Below, piece after piece: positions 22,726 to 26,932 of a DNA stretch of 26,932 nt. Source of the DNA: a virus; IMG/VR virus record IMGVR_UViG_3300030118_002628, positions 1-26,932 of that record; one strand, 5' to 3'. A program made the position numbers and the translations under genes. How positions within the stretch are numbered: position 1 is the stretch's first letter; every line of letters starts with the position of its first letter. The notes under the pieces were generated by a model. The model saw only the letters and a program-made list of their open reading frames with translations, was not told the DNA's origin and did not search any database.

Positions 22726-23123
22726 TTAGTTAAACCTTTCTGCTTTTCATAAGTCCTTAAACCACCAATCCCAAGTAATCCGCCTAATACAGGTAAAAGT
22801 GTAGAGATATCAAACTCTGGAAGTTCAGGTATTTCTGCACCACTAATCGCAACAATAAATATAATTGAAGGTTGAAGGATGTAATGGTAAAAAAAAACCA
22901 ACGCACACGTCCAACCAACTGCGGGCCGCCAACCGCCCTTAAATAAACTACCTGATTGTGCTTCAGCTTTATTAATTTCTAATTGTGCTAACAAAGCCTG
23001 TTGAGCATGGGTATCAGACATTGTTGCTATTTCGTGTGCGAGTTTTGCTTTTTGATCTTTGTCCTCAATAACTTTATCAAGAATACCCGTTACTGGGCCT
23101 ATTAGTTGTCCTATAATACTCAT
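22722..23123 (-). CDS. Holin, 3TM (GTA-holin-like)
   Basis: A 133-residue protein. The N-terminal half is amphipathic and helical (LAHEIATMSDTHAQQALLAQ), followed by the conserved-looking GGWRPAVGW (about 63-71). Two clear hydrophobic segments follow (CALVFFYHYILQPSIIFIVA and STLLPVLGGLLGIGG), then LRTYEKQKGLTK. The GWRP motif and the LLG(I/L)GGLRT-EK ending match the 3TM holins of gene transfer agents (PF11351 type, from memory). It would form membrane lesions that release the endolysin encoded below. Its ATG overlaps the stop of the upstream gene (ATGA). Confidence 0.85.
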   Translation of the reverse strand: MSIIGQLIGPVTGILDKVIEDKDQKAKLAHEIATMSDTHAQQALLAQLEINKAEAQSGSLFKGGWRPAVGWTCALVFFYHYILQPSIIFIVAISGAEIPELPEFDISTLLPVLGGLLGIGGLRTYEKQKGLTK

Positions 23124-23545
23124 TTATTATTCTCCATTGATTTGTTCTTTGTCCATGCAGACAAACCAAAAAATGTTCCAATTACGCCCATGTTAGAAAT
23201 TAAAAATGTGCTGAGTATAGGTCCAATGTGATCGAGTCTTTCAACAGGTATAAGACCAGGTATTAATACAACTATTATTAAAATAGTCACTGTTAACATA
23301 GAAAACCAAACCATATATCTTTGCTGATCTTCTTTCTTATCAGCATTTTCCATTCTGATTCTACGTTCTTCTCTATCTAGGGATGCGTTCTTACGAAGAA
23401 TTTCATCTTCTAACTCTTGATGACTAATAACATCATCATTGTTTTTATCTGCTTCATTGTATGCACTCTTAACATCAAGTTTTTTCATTTTAGTCTTTTC
23501 TCTGTCTACATGAAAATGACTTTTTACTTCTATTCCATTATTCAT
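23120..23545 (-). CDS. EF-hand membrane protein of the lysis module
   Basis: A 141-residue protein. Residues 33-44 form a complete EF-hand loop (DKNNDDVISHQE: Asp33, Asn35, Asp37, Ser41, Glu44), preceded by a helix (LDVKSAYNEA). A charged coiled helix follows (RKNASLDREERRIRMENADK), then two membrane segments, about residues 80-100 (WFSMLTVTILIIVVLIPGLI) and 107-131 (IGPILSTFLISNMGVIGTFF). Calcium sensing or stabilisation by calcium is implied. Its position before the 3TM holin suggests a holin partner or antiholin. Start uncertain: ATG 23545 lacks a strong ribosome-binding site, and ATG at residue 20 is an alternative. Confidence 0.75.
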   Translation of the reverse strand: MNNGIEVKSHFHVDREKTKMKKLDVKSAYNEADKNNDDVISHQELEDEILRKNASLDREERRIRMENADKKEDQQRYMVWFSMLTVTILIIVVLIPGLIPVERLDHIGPILSTFLISNMGVIGTFFGLSAWTKNKSMENNK

Positions 23546-23642
23546 ACAATCTAAAATAATAATTTAAGGATAATTATACAAGTATTAAGATCTCGAAGGG
23601 ACATTATAACTACAATTCTTAATAAAATTGTTAACTGCTCTT

Positions 23643-23666
23643 ACATTTAATGTAACATTTAATGTT
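23643..23666. repeat. Operator-like tandem pair ACATTTAATGT, copy 1
   Basis: Two 12-bp units, ACATTTAATGTA and ACATTTAATGTT, lie end to end. Each 11-bp core is a near-palindrome (ACATT-T-AATGT). The same 24-bp string recurs exactly at 23701-23724. Confidence 0.75.
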
Positions 23667-23700
23667 TATTCTATTATTTTTCTAAGAATATTTTATATTC

Positions 23701-23724
23701 ACATTTAATGTAACATTTAATGTT
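23701..23724. repeat. Operator-like tandem pair ACATTTAATGT, copy 2
   Basis: An exact second copy of the 24-bp double unit, 58 bp after the first. Adjacent sites 12 bp apart lie on nearly the same DNA face, as for cooperative regulator binding. The pair lies upstream of the late block (minus). Confidence 0.75.
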
Positions 23725-23823
23725 CTTAATAAGAAGGTATATTTTTGAATCATTATGTGTCAATAAATAAATTATTCAATCTATGTGTTTTATTCTAATG
23801 TGTTGCATAATTAACTCTATAAT

Positions 23824-23862
23824 TGTGATAAATATGTAACACCTGTGATATACATACAACAC
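23824..23862 (+). repeat. TGTG dyad, copies 1 and 2
   Basis: TGTGATAAATATGTAACAC (23824-23842) and TGTGATATACATACAACAC (23844-23862) start 20 bp apart, about two helical turns. With the next base, copy 2 fits a 20-bp dyad TGTGnTnTAnnTAnAnCACA. These look like operators for one regulator. Two further copies lie at 24235 and 24263. Confidence 0.65.
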
Positions 23863-23931
23863 ATATAAAACTTGTTAACACCTAAATTACCTCATCTGTG
23901 TATTTATACATGTATATATAACGCTATACGG

Positions 23932-23964
23932 GGGGATGGCCCCTGCATGGGTCGTGCATTTTTT
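23932..23964 (+). terminator. GC-rich double hairpin with T-run
   Basis: GGGG-ATGG-CCCC (23932-23943) abuts a second stem TGCATG-GGT-CGTGCA (23944-23958, one G-T wobble), followed by six T. Of the 30 bases at 23929-23958, 22 are G or C, in an otherwise AT-rich region. The form is that of an intrinsic terminator on the plus strand, but no gene ends before it. It may end a very short RNA or block readthrough into the early block. Confidence 0.5.
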
Positions 23965-24004
23965 GTTGATCCTATCCAAAAATGTGACGATTACATTACT
24001 AAAA

Positions 24005-24040
24005 ACAAGTATTTTATAACATTTTATTGATAAAACTTGT
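24005..24040. repeat. Imperfect inverted repeat ACAAGT...ACTTGT
   Basis: ACAAGTATTTTAT and ATAAAACTTGT are complementary except for one bulged base, with a 12-nt spacer. The right arm ATAAAACTTGT also recurs directly at 23865-23875. There is no T-run, so it is not a terminator. Possible protein-binding site. Confidence 0.5.
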
Positions 24041-24208
24041 ATAAATTTACAGTTAATTAGCTTACTGACTATAAAACAGTAATCAATCTATTATGTCATT
24101 TCTTATAAGGATTTTAAAAACATGTACCCCTCATTTTTATTGGTCGTTTTTAATTTAAAAACATGCACATATTAACCTCCAGTATTTTAATAATAACCTT
24201 AATCATTC

Positions 24209-24229
24209 GATAGCCACAGAATGACCATC
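24209..24229 (+). repeat. CAAAA-loop hairpin family, copy A
   Basis: GATAGCCA, loop CAGAA, TGACCATC. It is the most diverged copy, with two mismatched pairs in the 8-bp stem. CATTC precedes it, as in copy B. Confidence 0.7.
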
Positions 24230-24234
24230 AATAG

Positions 24235-24281
24235 TGTGACATTATTGCAACACCTATCATAGTGTGGTATTTTTACAACAC
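24235..24281 (+). repeat. TGTG dyad, copies 3 and 4
   Basis: TGTGACATTATTGCAACAC (24235-24253) and TGTGGTATTTTTACAACAC (24263-24281) share the pattern TGTGRYATTNTTRCAACAC, with ATAG directly before each. Copies start 28 bp apart. They lie between hairpin copies A and B. Confidence 0.65.
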
Positions 24282-24307
24282 ATGAACAGCTAATATATTA
24301 ATCATTC

Positions 24308-24328
24308 GAAAGTCACAAAATGACTATC
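24308..24328 (+). repeat. CAAAA-loop hairpin family, copy B
   Basis: GAAAGTCA, loop CAAAA, TGACTATC; one mismatch. It starts 99 bp after copy A and 100 bp before copy C. Confidence 0.75.
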
Positions 24329-24363
24329 AAATAAATTAAATTCAAATTAATTAAAATAATGTA

Positions 24364-24391
24364 TTGAATATTATAAAAAAATATGCATAAT
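24364..24391 (+). promoter_or_regulatory. Early promoter candidate for the 263-residue gene
   Basis: TTGAAT (24364-24369), 16 bp, CATAAT (24386-24391). Initiation would be near 24398, putting hairpin copy C within about 10 nt of the RNA 5' end. Both boxes deviate by one or two bases, and the region is so AT-rich that chance matches are common. Confidence 0.45.
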
Positions 24392-24407
24392 AAAAATATA
24401 ACCATTT

Positions 24408-24428
24408 GATAGTCACAAAATGACTATC
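24408..24428 (+). repeat. CAAAA-loop hairpin family, copy C (perfect stem)
   Basis: GATAGTCA, loop CAAAA, TGACTATC: all 8 pairs match. Compared with copy E, a C-G pair is replaced by T-A, a compensated change. It ends 34 nt before the ATG of the 263-residue gene, within its likely leader. Confidence 0.8.
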
Positions 24429-24462
24429 AATAATTTTAACTTAGAAAGAAAGTGATTATAAA

Positions 24463-25254
24463 ATGACAAATACATTCAAAATAACTACTACAAAATTACA
24501 AAGAAACAACGTTTTATTTAGTAAGAAAACAAAAAGTATCACTGGTTCTTTAGATATAAAAGATAAAAAAACTTATAACAAAGTAATGACGAACTTTGAA
24601 AACAAAGTAGGTGACATTGTAAAAACTATGTCTACTAATACAAAAAATATAGAGAGTATTTTAGAATTAAGTCATTATGTTAATGACTTATTTAATATGT
24701 TAACGTCCAGTATATACAGTAAAAATGAAATTGGATCAGTTATAAAAGACACTATATGTCCTATTCTTTTGAAACATGAATTAATAATTAAGCAACAACA
24801 CGCGACAAAAGTTTGCTTCTCTTTAAGGAACATTGCCAACAATAGTGGACAATTTATTGAAATGATTAATTCAAGATTAAAGGAGGGTAAAAACGTTAAT
24901 CTATCAATTAGAACTTGTGATAATGAACTAAGAAAATATTTAAAAAGTGAAAACAGTGATGAGGATAACAATAAAAGAGCACCCCAACAACCAAAAGAAA
25001 AGAGTAGAGACGAAAAAATCGAAGCACAAGCAAAGTCTTTAAATAAATTAATAGAGAAAGATGGCATTGAAATTTTTGCCTATGCAATGGCAATTAAATT
25101 TAACACAATGACTAATGTGGAAAAATGCAATTTCTATAGAATTTTTAATAAAAATATAGATGGTAATTTTGACGATTATAAAGTCAATACAACCCCAATT
25201 AAAATTCCTAAGATAACTAGTCAACCTAACAGAATTCCATTAAAAACTGTATAG
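24463..25254 (+). CDS. 263-residue early protein of unknown function
   Basis: This is the first gene of the plus-strand block. It is Asn/Lys/Ile-rich and soluble. Residues about 38-145 are mostly helical (VGDIVKTMSTNTKNIESILE, HYVNDLFNMLTSSIYSKNEI). A charged, probably disordered linker (about 162-185, ENSDEDNNKRAPQQPKEKSR) follows, then a short second domain (DGIEIFAYAMAIKFNTMTNV) and a Pro/Ile tail (TPIKIPKITSQPNRIPLKTV). It has no recognised motif. The ribosome-binding site is weak (GAAAGAAAGTG). Sitting next to the operator arrays with hairpin C in its leader, it is a candidate regulator or early host-takeover protein, by position only. Confidence 0.75.
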   Translation: MTNTFKITTTKLQRNNVLFSKKTKSITGSLDIKDKKTYNKVMTNFENKVGDIVKTMSTNTKNIESILELSHYVNDLFNMLTSSIYSKNEIGSVIKDTICPILLKHELIIKQQHATKVCFSLRNIANNSGQFIEMINSRLKEGKNVNLSIRTCDNELRKYLKSENSDEDNNKRAPQQPKEKSRDEKIEAQAKSLNKLIEKDGIEIFAYAMAIKFNTMTNVEKCNFYRIFNKNIDGNFDDYKVNTTPIKIPKITSQPNRIPLKTV

Positions 25255-25267
25255 GTTTAAAATTAAT

Positions 25268-25303
25268 AATTAAATAGGTGCAATTAATTGTACCTATTTA
25301 ATT
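25268..25303 (+). promoter_or_regulatory. Long perfect-type dyad between two early genes
   Basis: An 18-bp arm (AATTAAATAGGTGCAATT) is followed directly by its complement (AATTGTACCTATTTAATT), with a single G-T wobble and no spacer. It lies 14 nt after the 263-residue gene. As RNA it would fold into a stable stem but is not followed by a T-run, so RNase processing or an mRNA 3'-end stabiliser is more likely than termination. A DNA-binding site is the alternative. Confidence 0.65.
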
Positions 25304-25322
25304 CATATGAAAAGGATTTAAA

Positions 25323-25511
25323 ATGATTGATTTTTTAAAAGACATTGTAAAAGAAATAATATTCGTATTTTGTCTGGTTATTATCTGTTTTTGTTTATCT
25401 GTGTTCGTCGTCGTCTGGAGAATGGACTATACGACTATTTTAATAAGTTTACCTTTTGTAATTGTGTTATTATTACCAGTTTTACCAGATTTTTTTAGAA
25501 AAAATAAATAA
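25323..25511 (+). CDS. Small two-span membrane protein
   Basis: A 62-residue protein of which most is hydrophobic. Two membrane helices can be read, about residues 11-32 (EIIFVFCLVIICFCLSVFVV) and 37-56 (TILISLPFVIVLLLPVLPDF), with a short loop (WRMDYT) and basic end RKNK. AAGGA stands 6 nt upstream of the ATG. It is followed 12 nt later by another small membrane gene, forming a pair after the 263-residue gene. Small membrane proteins in early phage operons often alter host envelope functions, but no specific role can be given. Confidence 0.7.
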   Translation: MIDFLKDIVKEIIFVFCLVIICFCLSVFVVVWRMDYTTILISLPFVIVLLLPVLPDFFRKNK

Positions 25512-25523
25512 GGATTTAATAAA

Positions 25524-25616
25524 ATGAAAGATTTTTTAACTGATGCAATAGGTATAACTCTATTATTTATGATTCTATTAATTATTATCTTTGTTGCTAG
25601 TATTTACTATATTTAA
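25524..25616 (+). CDS. 30-residue single-span membrane peptide
   Basis: A short ORF, MKDFLTDAIGITLLFMILLI then IIFVASIYYI, almost entirely one membrane helix. AAGGA lies 9 nt before its ATG, in the same leader style as the gene before (AAGGATTTAA). It comes 12 nt after the previous stop and is followed by a strong terminator, so it closes the operon. Length and lack of motifs prevent a functional guess. Confidence 0.55.
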   Translation: MKDFLTDAIGITLLFMILLIIIFVASIYYI

Positions 25617-25642
25617 AATAATTTGATAATTAAATAAAAATT

Positions 25643-25673
25643 AAAGGATAACTTTTGGTTGTCCTTTTTTTTT
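25643..25673 (+). terminator. Strong intrinsic terminator
   Basis: AAAGGATAAC, loop TTTTG, GTTGTCCTTT (one G-T wobble), with the right arm running into a T-run (nine T from 25665). It closes the operon of the 263-residue gene and the two membrane peptides. Confidence 0.85.
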
Positions 25674-25785
25674 GTCTTATCGTTTTTATTTTTATTGTGT
25701 TCAGTTTTTTTATTCTATTAAGATTTTTTATTTTTGTTTTACTTTTTTTTATTTTGACATGAAAAAATATCAATAAATTTTTTTA

Positions 25786-25816
25786 TTATGATAGGTTATG
25801 ATAGGTTTATGATAGG
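25786..25816 (+). repeat. Three TTATGATAGG iterons after a T-rich tract
   Basis: Copies begin at 25786, 25796 and 25807, at about one helical turn each. They follow roughly 90 bases that are mostly T on the plus strand. T-rich DNA plus iterons is an origin-like layout. An operator array for the promoter 50 bp downstream is equally possible. Confidence 0.65.
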
Positions 25817-25864
25817 TTTTTTTAATATTTTTCATGATAAGTCTTTGATTTCTAATAATAAATA

Positions 25865-25892
25865 TTGACATAAAACGTCAGTATGCTATTAT
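25865..25892 (+). promoter_or_regulatory. Consensus sigma-70 promoter
   Basis: TTGACA (25865-25870), 16 bp, TATTAT (25887-25892); the best promoter on the plus strand. TGAC...GTCA around the -35 is a short dyad and may be an operator. Initiation is expected near 25899, shortly before hairpin copy D. Confidence 0.75.
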
Positions 25893-25898
25893 GGGATC

Positions 25899-26100
25899 AG
25901 TAAGCAGTAAAAGGTTTAATGTTACGATAGCCACAAAATGGCGATCAGATTTTTCTTTGAAAATTAAATAGTCAAGAGGTTGGGATTTTTTCTGGTATAT
26001 TCCCCTCTGAAGAAAAAACCAGATACTAAAAGGATAACGTATTGAGTACGTTTATCTCAGTAATGAAAGTTTTCCATCAATTCGAGTGAATGTGATATGT
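25899..26100 (+). ncRNA. Structured transcript, possible small RNA or long leader
   Basis: Downstream of the consensus promoter about 200 nt lack a credible ORF yet contain several stems: hairpin D; AGAG/GGGA with TCCC/CTCT across 25975-26007; and GATAACGTA-TTGAG-TACGTTTATC (26032-26056, one bulge). No known RNA family is recognised and no clear terminator follows, so it may be a long leader of the 26183 gene instead. Confidence 0.35.
25926..25946 (+). repeat. CAAAA-loop hairpin family, copy D
   Basis: GATAGCCA, loop CAAAA, TGGCGATC; one mismatched pair. It is identical to copy F over the 21 bases and lies about 27 nt after the predicted start of transcription. Confidence 0.8.
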
Positions 26101-26106
26101 TATTTT

Positions 26107-26127
26107 GATAGCCACAAAATGGCTATC
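26107..26127 (+). repeat. CAAAA-loop hairpin family, copy E (perfect stem)
   Basis: GATAGCCA, loop CAAAA, TGGCTATC: all 8 pairs match. It ends 55 nt before the ATG at 26183. Confidence 0.8.
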
Positions 26128-26182
26128 AGATTATGGCATATCAGTTTTGATTTATTTCAAAATAGGCAAGGTGATTGAAATT

Positions 26183-26296
26183 ATGTTTAATACTGATAAC
26201 GATTACATAATATTAGATTACACTTTCAGATTACATAAATTACTCCAGAATGTAAAAAGCTGTTTATGCGTTGGTGGTGCAAGAAGATACAAGTAA
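26183..26296 (+). CDS. 37-residue early protein candidate
   Basis: ATG 26183 follows AAGGTG at about 9 nt, and the frame gives MFNTDNDYIILDYTFRLHKL then LQNVKSCLCVGGARRYK. A longer in-frame form starting at a TTG inside hairpin E (26105) is not accepted, because its first residues just translate the hairpin. The peptide has two Cys and a basic end. The spacing from hairpin E and the ribosome-binding site favour a real gene, but its length makes this tentative. Confidence 0.45.
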   Translation: MFNTDNDYIILDYTFRLHKLLQNVKSCLCVGGARRYK

Positions 26297-26352
26297 TTAC
26301 GTTTAGTATTCCTCCGTACTCGTGATTTAGAAGGTAAAATTTAACTATAATC

Positions 26353-26391
26353 TAGGATCATTTTAAACTGTGGATAGTTAAAGTGATCCTA
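26353..26391 (+). promoter_or_regulatory. Long bulged stem-loop in front of the last early genes
   Basis: TAGGATCATTTTAAACT pairs with AGTTAAAGTGATCCTA, about 16 pairs with one bulge and one wobble, closing a short GTGGAT loop. It is not followed by a T-run. The flanking TAACTAT and ATAGTTA segments allow alternative folds. It may process or regulate mRNA of the genes from 26480. Confidence 0.55.
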
Positions 26392-26421
26392 TTTGATAGT
26401 TAATAACTAGCTATCTTATTT

Positions 26422-26442
26422 GATAGCCACAAAATGGCGATC
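26422..26442 (+). repeat. CAAAA-loop hairpin family, copy F
   Basis: GATAGCCA, loop CAAAA, TGGCGATC, with TTATTT before and AAAT after. It ends 37 nt before the ATG of the 69-residue gene, close to the 34 nt seen between copy C and its gene. Confidence 0.8.
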
Positions 26443-26479
26443 AAATATTAATCTTTATTAAATAAAAGGAGAATGAAAA

Positions 26480-26689
26480 ATGACATTGGTAGTAAATTAT
26501 CCCTCAAAGAAATCCTGCCAAGAAAATATAGGCAAAGAACTTAGTTTCATAGAAACGTCTATTTTTGGACCTGAATATAAATCAGATGGTACGATTTATG
26601 TAGCAAATAGACCCCATATTACAGGTCTAGGAAGAGAGTGGTTTGGTAGGATCACAATGAAGAATGACATAATTATAAAAGTTACTTAA
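26480..26689 (+). CDS. Small conserved-looking early protein (MTLVVNYPSKK type)
   Basis: A 69-residue protein. MTLVVNYPSKKSCQENIGKE with ETSIFGPEYKSDGTIYVANR and HITGLGREWFGRITMKND is a type I recall from early regions of marine podoviruses (a conserved NYPSKK and FGPEY...NRP-ITG), always without known function. It is a compact alpha/beta protein. AGGAG lies 8 nt upstream of the ATG, and hairpin F is in its leader. It probably starts a short operon with the following ORFs. Confidence 0.82.
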   Translation: MTLVVNYPSKKSCQENIGKELSFIETSIFGPEYKSDGTIYVANRPHITGLGREWFGRITMKNDIIIKVT

Positions 26690-26718
26690 GAGACTTATGA
26701 AAAATTAAAATGGAGATT

Positions 26719-26829
26719 ATGAAAATGGAACAAGTATATAAATATTTAGAAAATAATGAAACTTATGATGATATTATTCTTACATTAAATGAAGAAGATA
26801 TTGATATTTTAAATGAGGAGGATCTATAA
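26719..26829 (+). CDS. Acidic 36-residue protein
   Basis: ATG 26719 follows GGAG at 3-4 nt; an in-frame ATG at 26710 is also possible but has no ribosome-binding site. It reads MKMEQVYKYLENNETYDDII, then LTLNEEDIDILNEEDL, strongly acidic. Its 3' end carries the GAGGAGG used by the next gene. Very acidic small early phage proteins are sometimes DNA mimics or host-enzyme inhibitors, but there is no specific evidence for that here. Confidence 0.6.
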   Translation: MKMEQVYKYLENNETYDDIILTLNEEDIDILNEEDL

Positions 26830-26932
26830 ATGCATATTGAATCAACAGACAAACAGGGTGTATTTAAAGCCTGTAAAGAAGGTCACAAACTTCTAGAACT
26901 CATCCATGACATGGGATGGGATTACGATAGAT
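26830..26932 (+). CDS. Small early protein, cut by right edge
   Basis: It starts at ATG 26830, directly after the previous stop (TAAATG), with GAGGAGG about 10 nt upstream. It is open to the end of the window (34 residues: MHIESTDKQGVFKACKEGHK, LLELIHDMGWDYDR...). The KLLELIHDMGWDYDR segment is helical. Unknown family; the continuation lies beyond the window. Confidence 0.65.
   Translation, partial: MHIESTDKQGVFKACKEGHKLLELIHDMGWDYDR

Larger units (their letters stand above)
23546..24462. other. 917-bp divergent control region
   Basis: No ORF here looks coding. The region separates the leftward late block from the rightward early block. It holds two pairs of ACATTTAATGT, four TGTG dyads, an inverted partial dyad near 23799-23815, a GC-rich double hairpin with a T-run, an ATAAAACTTGT inverted repeat, hairpin copies A-C and an early promoter. 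A TATAAT (minus, 23608-23603) could serve the late block, though its -35 is poor. A 15-bp direct repeat, TTTAAAAACATGYAC, occurs at 24113-24127 and 24154-24168, and a TAATATATTA palindrome at 24291-24300. It may also include an origin, but nothing proves this. Confidence 0.7.
25617..26182 (+). other. 566-bp early intergenic region
   Basis: No convincing ORF. In order it holds the terminator, a T-rich tract (about 25665-25755), three TTATGATAGG iterons (25786-25816) with a weaker CATGATAAG further on, a consensus promoter (25865-25892), hairpin copies D and E, and between them a structured stretch. Short frames through the hairpins exist, but they read the hairpin itself and are not believed. 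Confidence 0.65.

Noticed and set aside
23929-23964. MHDPCRGHPPV mini-ORF on the minus strand of the GC-rich hairpins
   Set aside because: Eleven codons without a ribosome-binding site; the hairpin and T-run structure explains the sequence better.
24209-24428. CRISPR-like array from regularly spaced repeats
   Set aside because: Only three copies are regularly spaced, the spacers of about 79 bp hold other motifs, the repeats are diverged, and there are no cas genes.
24675-25093. Minus-strand frames opposite the 263-residue gene
   Set aside because: Phe/Leu/Ser-rich shadows of a Lys/Asn-rich gene, with no ribosome-binding site.
25891-26182. Short frames reading IATKWRSD or IATKWLSD through hairpins D, E and F
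   Set aside because: The similar peptides are simply translations of the repeated hairpin; the first ATG (25891) even lies inside the -10 box.
26260-26345. Possible tRNA around the GGTGGTGC to TAGAAGG stretch
   Set aside because: No cloverleaf with matching acceptor and T-loop arms could be drawn.

Overview
The window is most likely part of the genome of a lytic, short-tailed (podovirus-type) bacteriophage of an AT-rich marine bacterium. This is inferred from the visibly AT-rich composition, the complete terminase-portal-scaffold-coat-connector-fibre module, the absence of a tape-measure or tail-tube gene, and several small proteins of a style I associate with uncultured marine and SAR11-type phages. 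The order terminase small subunit, terminase large subunit, portal, scaffold, coat, connector, tail protein, fibres matches the P22-like morphogenetic plan. No integrase, RNA polymerase, DNA polymerase or tRNA gene was recognised. Family assignments come from reading the translations; no database search was run.

Layout. Bases 1-23545 form one long minus-strand late block with almost no gaps, read from right to left: an EF-hand membrane protein and 3TM holin, two tiny zinc-ribbon proteins, an M15-type endolysin (23545-21642), a small exported-looking protein and a beta-rich virion-type protein, a run of very basic small proteins (21022-18482, one built of eight 11-residue repeats), then TerS, an HNH-type protein, an HTH protein and TerL (18479-16013), portal (16011-13861), two accessory proteins, scaffold (12136-11195), a promoter and structured leader, coat protein (10957-9887), a decoration-like protein, a hairpin attenuator, two connector/tail proteins, three fibre/adhesin-type proteins (6769-2400) and several small tail-end or membrane proteins, ending in a truncated Pro-rich gene at base 1.

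Bases 23546-24462 are a 917-bp divergent control region without genes. To its right lies a sparse plus-strand block of presumably early genes: a 263-residue unknown protein, two tiny membrane proteins, a strong terminator, a T-rich tract with short iterons, a consensus sigma-70 promoter, a structured possibly non-coding stretch, and four small ORFs running off the right edge.

The most unusual content is cis-acting. Three repeat families occupy the control region: paired ACATTTAATGT near-palindromes, four TGTG...CACAC dyads, and a 21-bp hairpin with loop CAAAA. The hairpin recurs six times on the plus strand, three copies in the control region at about 100-bp intervals and three upstream of early small genes, so it looks like a shared early-gene regulatory element. 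Other points of note are an ATA start candidate with an ideal ribosome-binding site, a TerL gene whose only start codon lies 143 nt inside the preceding gene, and a KGGM-type signature shared by four late proteins.
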